Source of the DNA: a bacterium UBP12_UBA5184
GTDB lineage: Bacteria > Vulcanimicrobiota > Vulcanimicrobiia > Vulcanimicrobiales > Vulcanimicrobiaceae
Assembly (NCBI GenBank): GCA_002413145.1
Contig: DHWK01000065.1
Span: forward strand, 1 to 27,927
Direction of reading: 5' to 3'
DNA: 27,927 nucleotides
Shown: positions 6,801 through 14,484 of the stretch, in pieces
Numbering within the stretch: position 1 is the stretch's first letter
Layout of the letters: each line of letters opens with the position of its first letter
The notes under the pieces: generated by a model
What the model was told of the DNA's origin: nothing
Databases searched by the model: none
Seen by the model: only the letters and a program-made list of their open reading frames with translations
Position numbers and translations under genes: made by a program

Positions 6801-7649
6801 TCAGCCGGCGATCGAGAAGATGCCGACGGCGCCCTCGCCGGCGTGGGTTGCGATCGCCGGTCCCGCCTCGGCCAGCGCGAAATAAGCAGGCTTCGCCGTA
6901 AGTTTCGAGCGCAGCCGTTCCAGCAGCGCTTCGCCGCTCGCCGGGGCGTGCGCGTGCATGACCAGCAGCCGCGACTTCGCGACCTCTCCGAGGTCGCGAA
7001 CAGTCGCGTCGACGATCGTCGCCTGCGCGCGCGAGAACGTGCGGACGCGCGCCTCGACGTCGACCTCACCGTCGCCGACCCGCAGTACCGGGACGATTCT
7101 CAACAGACTGCCGAGCGCCGCTTGCGTCTTTCCGACGCGCCCGGTGCGCACCGCATGCGAGAGGTCGGGAAGGGTGCAGTAGCCGTGCTGAACCGTTCGA
7201 TCGCGTTCCAGCGCGTCGAGGATGGCGCCGGCCGATTCACCGGCGCGGGCCAATTCGGCGGCGTGCAGCGCCAGGAGCGCGCAGCCGCCGGTTACCGTCA
7301 GGGAATCGACCAGGCGAATCTCCGCGCCGGGAAATTGAGCGGCGGCGGCTTGGGCCGCATTGATCGTCCCCGACAACCCCCGGGTGATGTGGACGCTCAC
7401 GATCGCACGTCCGGCCTCGACGTGCGGCCGGTACGCCGCTTCGAACATCGCCGAGGTCGGCTGCGACGTCGTCGGTAAGAGTCTCCCCTCGCGCATGCGG
7501 CGGTAAAACTCGCCACGCGAGAGGTCGATGCCGTCGCGAAAGCGCTCGTCGCCGAAGTTGACGAACAGCGGGATGACGTCGATGCCGTAACGCGCCGCCA
7601 GCGCCGGATCGATATCGGATGTGCTGTCGGTGAGGATCGCGACCGCCAC
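6801..7649 (-). CDS. DegV family fatty acid-binding protein, FakB-like
   Basis: A 282-aa DegV protein from the GTG at 7649 (MAVAILTDSTSDIDPALA). Family signatures are TDSTSD near the N terminus, TSQPTSAMFEAAY (about 86-98), the SVHITRGLSGTINAA segment that contacts the carboxylate, and VDSLTVTGG. DegV/FakB proteins hold a fatty acid and present it to the kinase FakA. Here the gene shares an operon with fakA and plsX, which supports a FakB role. The acyl chain preference cannot be read from the sequence. The longer frame to 7838 begins inside plsX and is a shadow. The gap to plsX is 13 bases. Confidence 0.88.
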   Translation of the reverse strand: MAVAILTDSTSDIDPALAARYGIDVIPLFVNFGDERFRDGIDLSRGEFYRRMREGRLLPTTSQPTSAMFEAAYRPHVEAGRAIVSVHITRGLSGTINAAQAAAAQFPGAEIRLVDSLTVTGGCALLALHAAELARAGESAGAILDALERDRTVQHGYCTLPDLSHAVRTGRVGKTQAALGSLLRIVPVLRVGDGEVDVEARVRTFSRAQATIVDATVRDLGEVAKSRLLVMHAHAPASGEALLERLRSKLTAKPAYFALAEAGPAIATHAGEGAVGIFSIAG

Positions 7650-7662
7650 CCGGCTTCGGCCC

Positions 7663-8694
7663 CTAGGCCTCTCGCGTGGCGCGCGTCTCGGAGCCGGCGA
7701 CGAGTTCGGCGATGCGGCCCACAACGTCCTCGCGCACCTCGGTGACCGCGGCGCGAATCGCGGAGCGCATCGCTTGCCGGTTGGCACGGCCGTGGGCGAC
7801 GATACAGTTTCCGCGTAAGCCCAAGAGCGGCGCCCCACCGTAATTATCGTAATTCAACTTCGCCCGCACTTTACGCAGCGCCGGGCGCATCAACAGCGCG
7901 CCGAAGAGCGTCAGCGGGCCGCCGCTCTTGATCTCGGTTATCACGATGTCGCTGATCAGCGACGAAGCTCCCTCGGCCAACTTCAGCATCACGTTGCCGA
8001 CGAATCCGTCGGTCACGCAGACGTCGGCGACGTTGACCAGCACGTCTTTGCCCTCGATGTTGCCGATGAAGTTGAGCGGCATCGCATCGAGGCAGCGCGC
8101 TGCCTCGATCGTCTGCGCGTTACCTTTGACGCGCTCCTCGCCGACCGAGATGATTCCTACCTTTGGATTGGGGATATCCAAGACCGCTTTGGCATAGGCG
8201 GCGCCCATCAAGCCGAATTGCGCCATCCATTCTGGTTTGCAATCGACGTTGGCCCCGGCGTCGAGCAGGATCACCGGGCCTTTCTTTCCCGGGAACACCA
8301 CGGCGATCGCCGGCCGGTCGATCCCCGGTATCGTTCGAAGCCGAATCATGGCGATCGCGAGGAACGCGCCGCTGTTGCCCGCCGAGACGACGGCGTCGGC
8401 CAGTCCGTCGCGCAGCATCGCGATCCCGATCCCGAGCGACGTGTCGTCGCTGCCGCGCACGGCCTGTGCGGGGTTGGCGTCCATCGCGATCGAGGCCGGC
8501 GCGTGTACCACTTCGATTTCGCTCGCGCGCTGCTGGGCGAGGAGCGGCGCGATCCGCAACTCGTCGCCGATCAGGATCATCCGGCCCAGACCGTCACGGT
8601 GCGCGAGGACCGCGCCGGCGACGATCTCTTCGGGCGCGTGGTCGCCGCCCATTGCGTCGATCGCGATGCGCGGAACTTCCGATTTACCGTTCAA
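7663..8694 (-). CDS. plsX: phosphate acyltransferase PlsX
   Basis: Interconverts acyl-ACP and acyl-phosphate, feeding PlsY in membrane phospholipid synthesis. The 343-aa protein has the family opening IAIDAMGGDHAPEEIVAG (about 10-27). It also has GSDDTSLGIGIAMLRDGLADAVVSAGNSGA and DAGANVDCKPEWMAQFGLMG. The late stretch YGGAPLLGLRGNCIVAHGRA is characteristic. The start is a TTG at 8694 overlapping the fakA TAA by 11 bases; no nearby ATG or GTG would give the complete N terminus. It is flanked by fakA and a fakB-like gene, so acyl-phosphate made by fatty acid kinase can pass straight to PlsX. Confidence 0.95.
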   Translation of the reverse strand: MNGKSEVPRIAIDAMGGDHAPEEIVAGAVLAHRDGLGRMILIGDELRIAPLLAQQRASEIEVVHAPASIAMDANPAQAVRGSDDTSLGIGIAMLRDGLADAVVSAGNSGAFLAIAMIRLRTIPGIDRPAIAVVFPGKKGPVILLDAGANVDCKPEWMAQFGLMGAAYAKAVLDIPNPKVGIISVGEERVKGNAQTIEAARCLDAMPLNFIGNIEGKDVLVNVADVCVTDGFVGNVMLKLAEGASSLISDIVITEIKSGGPLTLFGALLMRPALRKVRAKLNYDNYGGAPLLGLRGNCIVAHGRANRQAMRSAIRAAVTEVREDVVGRIAELVAGSETRATREA

Positions 8695-10276
8695 AACTGA
8701 TCACGAATTCGCAGGCTCGCTGTCCGCCGTAATAATACTCGACCTCGATCCCGTCGAATCTTTGGGCGAGTCTCGCTGTTATCTGGCGTGCGTCGCGTTC
8801 CTTCTGCGTGCCTCCGTAATACAGCGTCAGCAAGCCGCCCTGCGCCGCGCCCATCGCCGACGCAACCTCGACGACGCCATCCGAAACGGTCCGGGCAGGG
8901 TAGAGTTTGCCCGCGAACCTCGCCCTCGGCGTGCCGCGTTTGAGCGCGATCCCGCCGGGCCCTGAATCCTTCTCGGCGAAGAACACTTCGGCGACGCCGA
9001 GCGACGCCGCGTTCGCGAGCAACCCTTCCGGAGCGGGAGGTCGTTCGCCGGCGCCGCTAAGTTCGAGCAGCACCGCAAGACCGCTCGGAACATCCTGCGT
9101 CGCGACGAGAGAGACGTCACGCTCGGTCAAGCCGGCGACTTCGCGCGCGACGAGCGCGACGTTCGGGTCGTCGGCCAGGAGATAGACGCGCTCCGAGAGG
9201 CAGGCGTTGACCGCCAGCAAGAGTTCGCGCACGCTCGGATTCGCGTCCCGTGCGACGACGACCGACTCGGCCCCCAACTCGCGCGCGATCTGCGCGAAGC
9301 CGTCGCCGCTGACGACCGCCACCACCGAAAACGGTTTCTCCGGCCGCTCGACGACGAGCAACGAATGCCGTCGTTCCATGTCTTCGACCTTCTCGCGCGT
9401 TAGTCGGCCGTGCGCCGCGGCGATTCGCTGCACTTCGCTCGGATCGTTGGTGTGAATGTGTACTTTGAGTATCGGCGCCCCGCCCGCGACGAGCAGCGAA
9501 TCGCCGCGCTCGACGAGCTGATCGCGCAGCGCGTGGTTCTCGATCGTCGCGTCCTCGAGAATGAATTCCGTACAAAACTTGTTCGCGCCGACGACGTGCT
9601 TGGTCATAAACGAGCGTTTGGGTCCCGGCCGGCGCGGAAAGGCGGTCGCGCGCGTCGTCGCCTCGGGGATGAAACGCAAGATGCCTTCGAGGAAATACAC
9701 GAGGCCGGCGCCGCCCGAATCGACGACGCCCGCTTCTTTGAGGATCGGCAGTTGTTCGGGGGTTCGCTCGAGGGCCTCGGCCGCCGCGCGCACGATTCCG
9801 GTGGCGACGCGCAGCATGTCGGACTCGCGAGCGGCAAGCGTGTAGGCGGCGTCGGCGGCGGCGCTGGCGACCGAAAGAATCGTCCCCTCGATCGGTTTGA
9901 CGAGGGCGCCGCGCGCCGCCCCAACCGCCTCCCGCATCGCGAGCGCCAGGTCCAGGCTGTCGATCGTGAGACGGTGTCGGACGTTGTGCGCGAAGCCGCG
10001 CAGCATCTGCGAGAAGATGACCCCCGAGTTCCCGCGTGCCCCGAGCAGACTGCCGCGCGCCGCCGCCGCCGCGACCTCCGAGAGGGCTCTCCCGCGAACC
10101 GTCGCCGCCTCGGCGAGGGCGGCACGGGCCGTCAGGTACATGTTCGAGCCGGTGTCGCCGTCGGGGACCGGGAAGACGTTGAGGTCGTCGAGGACGCCGC
10201 GGTACTTCCGTAAGAAGTAGGTCCCGGCGACGACAAACTTGCCGAAGGCCCGCCCGTCGAGGGCCGTCACGTCCAT
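8684..10276 (-). CDS. fakA: fatty acid kinase catalytic subunit, FakA-like (DhaL/DAK2 domain)
   Basis: A 530-aa protein from the ATG at 10276. The N-terminal DhaL kinase domain carries NVFPVPDGDTGSNM (33-46), whose Asp residues hold Mg-ATP, and then GARGNSGVIFSQ. A middle domain has GVVDSGGAGLVYFLEGI and FCTEFIL. The C-terminal DegV-like domain ends YYGGQRACEFVISFE. In Staphylococcus FakA phosphorylates the fatty acid carried by FakB. Length, domain order and the neighbours plsX and a DegV gene all fit. An extended frame to 10402 crosses the divergent rpmB promoter and is rejected. This is the first gene of the leftward operon; I see no convincing minus-strand promoter in the 150 bases before it. 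Confidence 0.88.
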   Translation of the reverse strand: MDVTALDGRAFGKFVVAGTYFLRKYRGVLDDLNVFPVPDGDTGSNMYLTARAALAEAATVRGRALSEVAAAAARGSLLGARGNSGVIFSQMLRGFAHNVRHRLTIDSLDLALAMREAVGAARGALVKPIEGTILSVASAAADAAYTLAARESDMLRVATGIVRAAAEALERTPEQLPILKEAGVVDSGGAGLVYFLEGILRFIPEATTRATAFPRRPGPKRSFMTKHVVGANKFCTEFILEDATIENHALRDQLVERGDSLLVAGGAPILKVHIHTNDPSEVQRIAAAHGRLTREKVEDMERRHSLLVVERPEKPFSVVAVVSGDGFAQIARELGAESVVVARDANPSVRELLLAVNACLSERVYLLADDPNVALVAREVAGLTERDVSLVATQDVPSGLAVLLELSGAGERPPAPEGLLANAASLGVAEVFFAEKDSGPGGIALKRGTPRARFAGKLYPARTVSDGVVEVASAMGAAQGGLLTLYYGGTQKERDARQITARLAQRFDGIEVEYYYGGQRACEFVISFER

Positions 10277-10426
10277 TCCAGCCGCCGTTACAAGGGCCCG
10301 AGGCCGGTTCCTGGTGGTGAGTCGTTGCGAGGACGGGGGCTCGCGTGCTATGCTCCCGGGGTTGCGCTGAGAACTCGGTCCCAAGCCGGCGCCCTCTTCC
10401 ACTCTATAGGTAGGTAGATTTCAACG
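10277..10426. other. divergent intergenic region between fakA and rpmB
   Basis: A 150-base gap between two divergent starts. It holds a plausible plus-strand promoter for rpmB (10325-10354) and the rpmB leader of roughly 66 bases. For fakA the minus strand offers no -35/-10 pair I would defend. No small ORF or structured RNA was recognised here. Confidence 0.5.
10325..10354 (+). promoter_or_regulatory. promoter of rpmB
   Basis: TTGCGA (10325-10330) and TATGCT (10349-10354) are 18 bases apart. The -10 box is preceded by TG one base upstream, an extended -10 feature. Transcription would begin near 10361 and give a leader of about 66 bases before the rpmB ATG. Confidence 0.55.
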
Positions 10427-10618
10427 ATGGCCAAGCGCTGCGACGTCTGCGGAAAAGGTCCCATGGCCGGCAACAACGTCAGCCACGCGATGAACAAAAC
10501 GAAACGCCGCTGGCTACCGAACCTGCAGCCCGTGCGCGTCGACGAACAGGGTACGCACCGCACGGTGCGCGTCTGCACTCAGTGTTTGCGTTCGCGGCGC
10601 GTCAAGCGCGCTAGCTAA
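10427..10618 (+). CDS. rpmB: 50S ribosomal protein L28, zinc-ribbon form
   Basis: A 63-aa L28 of normal length, beginning MAKRCDVCGKGPMAGNNVSH. Two CxxC pairs (CDVC near 5-8 and CTQC near 52-55) mark the zinc-binding version of the protein, found when cells do not use the cysteine-free paralogue. NVSHAMNKTKRRWLPNLQ is the family signature. It is transcribed alone, divergently from the fakA operon, between a plausible promoter and a strong hairpin terminator. A weak purine-rich GGTAGGTAG sequence lies upstream of the ATG. Confidence 0.97.
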   Translation: MAKRCDVCGKGPMAGNNVSHAMNKTKRRWLPNLQPVRVDEQGTHRTVRVCTQCLRSRRVKRAS

Positions 10619-10649
10619 ACGGCCGTTCCGCACCTCGAAGTCGTCTTCG

Positions 10650-10690
10650 AAGGGATCCGAGCCGCGTTGTGGCTCGGGTCCCTTTGGTTT
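10650..10690 (+). terminator. intrinsic terminator of rpmB
   Basis: A 14-base-pair stem pairs 10650-10663 with 10671-10684, with one G-U wobble and a seven-base loop. It is followed by TTTGGTTT. It begins about 30 bases after the rpmB stop. The loop contains the TTG that is the first possible start of the next plus-strand gene, so full-length translation of that gene depends on readthrough past this point or on a promoter not seen. Confidence 0.75.
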
Positions 10691-12376
10691 GTCGCCCCAC
10701 TATTCGGTCGCGCGACGGGTGGCGCCGGGCGGTTGCGGGACGCGCTGATCCTCGGCGTCGCGATCCCATTTGGCTTCGGGTTCGTCGGGCTGCTGTGGCC
10801 GGTTGCGGTCTGGCTCTGCATCGCGCTTCTCGCGGCGGTGCGCCTGCTCGGGCGAGGCTCCGCCGAGCCGCCTGAGGTAACGGCCTCGCTCGAAGGGCGG
10901 ATCGGTGCCGCGCTGCCGATCCTCGCCGCAATCGCCGCAGGCTGGCCGGCGGTTGTGCGGCCGCTTTTGCAGGGCGATTCGCTTGGCTACCATCTTCCGA
11001 ACGCCGCGGCGTGGACACAGGCCCACTCGCTCTGGACGACGACGACGAACTATTGGTTCTATCCGGGCGGTTCCGAGTTGTTCGCGGCCGGTCTGCTCAA
11101 TGCGGCGGGGACGCTCGCGGCCGGCTTCGCCGGACTCGGCGCGCTGTTGTTTCTCGGGATGCGACTCTACGAATGGGGCGTCGAACTCGGGGTGCGCCGC
11201 TGGGTCGCCGGCGCGGTCGCGGCCTTCGTCGTCTCCAGTTTTACTTTGGCAGAACAGGCCGGCTCGCTCGAAAATGACGTTTGGCTCGCGGCATTTTTCG
11301 TTGAAGCGCTCTGGCTCGGGCGCGCCAAAGCGCCTGCGACGTTCGGACGCGCCGCCGCGTTGACCGCGCTGCTCAAACCGCTTGGCTGGCTCTATGCGGG
11401 GCTCGGGCTCGGCATCGCAAGGCCGTCTTGGCGCATCGCAGCGATCGCGCTGGCGCCGCTTGCGCTGTGGGCGCTTCGCGACGCGGTCTTGTGGAGAGAG
11501 GCGATCATCGCGCCCGCAAGCTCCTACTACCCCAACTTGTTCGGGACGACGATCCTGGCGCACGGTTGGACCGGTCTGGTTACGCTCGCTCGCGCGCTGC
11601 GAGAGAGCGGCCTCGCGACGACGCTGCTCTTCGCAGCCGCGCTCTGCTCGATCGCCTTCGCCCGCGATCCGCGCTTACGCCTTGCCGCCGCCGCTTCGCT
11701 TGCCATCTTTTTGCTGGACCCATTCGGCTACATCAATCCGCAACCCCAACTCGCGACCGGGAATTCGTTGCGCTACGCCACAGCGTTCCTGGCGCTCGGC
11801 GGCGTCTTTCTCTTCGAGCTAGGCCGGCGTATGCCGATTGCGGGCGGGATGGCGGCGCTCGCGATCGCCGTCCTCAACAGCTCGCACACCCTCGGCATCT
11901 TCTGGAACGATGCGACGACGCACGGGACGCCGCTCGTCACGGCGACCGTCGCGGCCGTCCTGGTCCTGCCATGGCAGCGGGTGAAGCTCTGGGCGCTACC
12001 CGCGACGGCTTGCGCGTTGACGGCTTACGCGGTCGTCCTTGCGGGTTCGCATCCGCTCGACTATTACGAAGACTGGCTCGGACGCGGGACGAGCCCCTCG
12101 CGCTTCTTTCACTGGGTCGCCGCTACCAAACCGCCGGCGCTGGTGGGCTATGGCTTGCGCATCGGCGCGATCTCTGCGGTCAGTCCGGCGACGCGCGCGA
12201 TCGATGCCGACGTCCACAATCCATGCCGCGAGGCGCGTACCCTTGGAGCGCTGCTCGCGGTCGCGGGCGATATTCCGGTCGGGGGGCGAACGAGTTACGC
12301 GCCACGCCGCGCCTTCGCCGAGCGCTGCGGCGAGATCGTTTTCGACGACGGGAATACGATCGTCGTCAGTCCTTGA
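10667..12376 (+). CDS. polytopic membrane protein, GT-C glycosyltransferase-like
   Basis: Up to 569 aa from TTG at 10667, with roughly ten or more predicted membrane helices spread along the length. An early loop reads LQGDSLGYHLPNAAAWTQ (about 102-119), followed by NYWFYPGGSEL. An acidic residue with a YHLP motif in the first large loop and YPGG or YPPG after it recur in GT-C family membrane glycosyltransferases (ArnT/PMT-like). I therefore suggest a lipid-linked-sugar transferase without naming a substrate. The C-terminal 90 residues form a small soluble domain. The start is uncertain: TTG 10667 lies in the rpmB terminator loop and a second in-frame TTG lies at 10733. The 3' end overlaps the convergent DUF2231 gene by 11 bases. 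Confidence 0.65.
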   Translation: MWLGSLWFVAPLFGRATGGAGRLRDALILGVAIPFGFGFVGLLWPVAVWLCIALLAAVRLLGRGSAEPPEVTASLEGRIGAALPILAAIAAGWPAVVRPLLQGDSLGYHLPNAAAWTQAHSLWTTTTNYWFYPGGSELFAAGLLNAAGTLAAGFAGLGALLFLGMRLYEWGVELGVRRWVAGAVAAFVVSSFTLAEQAGSLENDVWLAAFFVEALWLGRAKAPATFGRAAALTALLKPLGWLYAGLGLGIARPSWRIAAIALAPLALWALRDAVLWREAIIAPASSYYPNLFGTTILAHGWTGLVTLARALRESGLATTLLFAAALCSIAFARDPRLRLAAAASLAIFLLDPFGYINPQPQLATGNSLRYATAFLALGGVFLFELGRRMPIAGGMAALAIAVLNSSHTLGIFWNDATTHGTPLVTATVAAVLVLPWQRVKLWALPATACALTAYAVVLAGSHPLDYYEDWLGRGTSPSRFFHWVAATKPPALVGYGLRIGAISAVSPATRAIDADVHNPCREARTLGALLAVAGDIPVGGRTSYAPRRAFAERCGEIVFDDGNTIVVSP

Positions 12377-12794
12377 CCCCGAGGTGTCCACGATAGACCA
12401 TCTCGCCGCCGAGATAGCCGGAGATCGCAAGCAAAATGTTTCCGACGATCACCAGCGCGATACCCAGCGTCGCCACGTTATCGCCCCACAGTACGAAGAA
12501 CGCGATAGCAAAAACGACGACCGCCAAAAGATTGACGAGCATGTGCTTCGTGGCGACGTTGTGGGTGCCGGGCGGCATCGCAATCGTGAAATAATCGATG
12601 AAGCCGAATAATGCCGCAACGAGTGCTCCGACGACGCCAAACGCGACGAGCCAGGTGCCCATTTGCGGCCAGAACGTATCCCGAGCGAAATAATCGACGA
12701 TGTAGCAGATCAGCGAGCCGCCGAAAAATGCAATCGGGTAGGGAATCAAGATGGGATGAATCGGGTGGCCCCCAAAGGTCGCTTTGCCTTGCAT
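12366..12794 (-). CDS. DUF2231 family membrane protein
   Basis: A 142-aa protein with four predicted membrane helices. It opens MQGKATFGGHPIHPILIPYP, the characteristic HPIHP N terminus of DUF2231. The DYFA and FGFIDYFTIA segments and a GGEMVYRHG-like tail (GGEMVYRGHLGV) complete the match. The function of the family is unknown; histidines at membrane faces have prompted suggestions of metal or haem binding, which the sequence alone does not prove. A good Shine-Dalgarno GGAGG lies eight bases before the ATG. It is the last gene of the second leftward run, 47 bases after thiL, and its 3' end overlaps the convergent GT-C-like gene. Confidence 0.85.
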   Translation of the reverse strand: MQGKATFGGHPIHPILIPYPIAFFGGSLICYIVDYFARDTFWPQMGTWLVAFGVVGALVAALFGFIDYFTIAMPPGTHNVATKHMLVNLLAVVVFAIAFFVLWGDNVATLGIALVIVGNILLAISGYLGGEMVYRGHLGVKD

Positions 12795-12841
12795 GAATTC
12801 TGCCTCCGGAGTCCAGATTTACCCGTAAACGGTGGGCTAAC

Positions 12842-13819
12842 CTAGCGCAGATGATCCCAACCGCCGGGCGCGAGTTCGTTCGTGCGGCCACCTTCTTGAA
12901 GGCGTAGGCCGGGTTCGACGTCGAGCCGGCCAACGGCGCGCAGCGGGCGCCCGAAGCGCGCTTCGAAACGTTGCGTCAAATGCGAAAAGGCGCGCGGCGC
13001 GATCGCAACGATCAATTCGAAATCTTCGCCGCCTTCGAGGGCGTAGGCACGGGCGTCCCCACCGACCGCGTGTGCGACCGCCGTCGCAACGGCCGCAACC
13101 GGAACGTCGCTCAAGGTCGCGCCGCAACCGCTCGCGCGGGCGAGCCGCGCGACGTCGAGCGCGAGCCCGTCGGAGCAATCCAGCATCGCGTGGACGTGGG
13201 TAGATGCGCCGAGCCAGCGGCCCTCGCGAATGCGCGGCTGCGGCATCTCGAACGCCCGCAGCGCCTCGGCGCGCACGGCGTCGCTCGGAGCGCGGTCGCG
13301 GCGCAACGCCTCCAGGCCGGCGCGACTCGCACCGAGCGGACCCGTCACGGCGATCACGTCGCCGGCTCGTCCGCCGTCGCGCCGCTTCAAGCGCATCCGG
13401 GAAACCTCGCCAACGACCGTTATCGAGAGCAAGAGCGCCGGCGCGCGCGTGATATCGCCGCCGACGATCTGCGCACCGAACGCCGCCGCCACGGCGTTCA
13501 TCGCGCGATAGCATTCGACGATCCACTCCTCGCTCGCCGCCGGCGTCACGCCGAGCGCGATCGTCGCCAAAAGCGGCCGCGCACCCATTGCGGCGATGTC
13601 GGAGAGATTCGAAGCCATCGCGCGGTGCCCGATGGCCGATGGTTCCATTTTCTGACTGTCGAAATGCACGCCGTCGACCAGTGCGTCGGTCGTGATCACG
13701 GAAAGGTGCGAGCGCGACGGCTGCCAGGCGGCCGCATCGTCGCCGATGCCGATCCGGACGCGGCCGTGCGGTGCGGAGACGATCGCGCGCAGCGCCGCGA
13801 CCAGCGCGTCTTCGGTCAG
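12842..13819 (-). CDS. thiL: thiamine-monophosphate kinase, apparently started at CTG
   Basis: ATP-dependent phosphorylation of thiamine monophosphate to thiamine pyrophosphate. From the CTG at 13819 the protein is 325 aa, the normal ThiL length. It begins with TEDALVAALRAI and holds the Mg-ATP motif IGIGDDAAA (about 23-31), then VITTDALVDGVHF, AMGARP, VGGDITRAP and EGGEDFEL. The only nearby canonical start, a GTG at 13699, would remove GIGDDAA and is not credible. I see no ATG, GTG or TTG in frame in the preceding 30 or so codons. The CTG overlaps the rpe stop as CTGA, suggesting reinitiation by coupled ribosomes. Confidence 0.9.
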   Translation of the reverse strand: MTEDALVAALRAIVSAPHGRVRIGIGDDAAAWQPSRSHLSVITTDALVDGVHFDSQKMEPSAIGHRAMASNLSDIAAMGARPLLATIALGVTPAASEEWIVECYRAMNAVAAAFGAQIVGGDITRAPALLLSITVVGEVSRMRLKRRDGGRAGDVIAVTGPLGASRAGLEALRRDRAPSDAVRAEALRAFEMPQPRIREGRWLGASTHVHAMLDCSDGLALDVARLARASGCGATLSDVPVAAVATAVAHAVGGDARAYALEGGEDFELIVAIAPRAFSHLTQRFEARFGRPLRAVGRLDVEPGLRLQEGGRTNELAPGGWDHLR

Positions 13820-14484
13820 TGCGTCCCCGGCGTTTCGGCGAGCGAGCGTAAGGCGCGCAACTCCGCAGCCGGATCGCTCGCCCCAAAGATGCTCGAGCCC
13901 ATCACGATGACGTCCGCGCCGGCCGCGACGACGTCGCGGATGTTCTCGCGTCCGACCCCGCCGTCGACCTCCAAGGCGCAGCTCGGATTGCCCTCGTCGA
14001 TCAGTTCTCGGGCCTCGCTCAGTTTCCTGAGCGCCACCGGCAGGAAGGATTGGCCGCCGAAACCCGGATTGACGCTCATCACGAGCACCAGATCGAGATC
14101 GCCGATGACGTCTTCAAGCAGCGCGACCGGCGTAGACGGATTGAGCGAGACGCCCGCCTTCGCACCGAGCGAGCGGATCTGCGTGACCGCACGCTGCAGA
14201 TGGACGCAGGCCTCGAGATGCACCGTGATGATGTCGGCCCCGGCTTCGCGAAACTGTTCGAGGTATCGCTCGGGCTCGACGATCATCAAGTGCACATCGA
14301 ACGGCAACCGCGTGAGGCGGCGCAGGTCGCCGATGATCTTCGGGCCCCAACTGATGTTCGGAACGAAGCGGCCGTCCATGACGTCGAGGTGCAGGTAATC
14401 GGCGCCGGCACGTTCGAGCGCGCCGATCTGAGCGGCGATCGTACTGAAATCGGCGGAGAGCAACGAGGGAGCGATCTTGATCAT
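13816..14484 (-). CDS. rpe: ribulose-phosphate 3-epimerase
   Basis: Interconverts ribulose 5-phosphate and xylulose 5-phosphate. The 222-aa TIM barrel shows IAPSLLSADF (about 4-13), HLDVMDGRFVPN (metal His and Asp), FDVHLMIVEPE, VMSVNPGFGGQ, the late catalytic VDGGV and the phosphate-binding VMGSSIFGA. The ATG overlaps the stop of the PASTA gene (ATGA), and its own stop overlaps the thiL start (CTGA). In Bacillus, rpe likewise follows the PASTA kinase gene prkC, with rsgA between, and precedes a thiamine gene (thiN), so the neighbourhood is partly conserved. Confidence 0.96.
   Translation of the reverse strand: MIKIAPSLLSADFSTIAAQIGALERAGADYLHLDVMDGRFVPNISWGPKIIGDLRRLTRLPFDVHLMIVEPERYLEQFREAGADIITVHLEACVHLQRAVTQIRSLGAKAGVSLNPSTPVALLEDVIGDLDLVLVMSVNPGFGGQSFLPVALRKLSEARELIDEGNPSCALEVDGGVGRENIRDVVAAGADVIVMGSSIFGASDPAAELRALRSLAETPGTH

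Noticed and set aside
6800..7069. N-terminal extension of hemW
   Set aside because: Arg/Ser-rich shadow of the DegV gene; the radical SAM domain starts just after the GTG at 6799.
10348..10578. Minus-strand frame opposite rpmB
   Set aside because: Entirely antisense to L28 and its leader; no independent evidence of coding.
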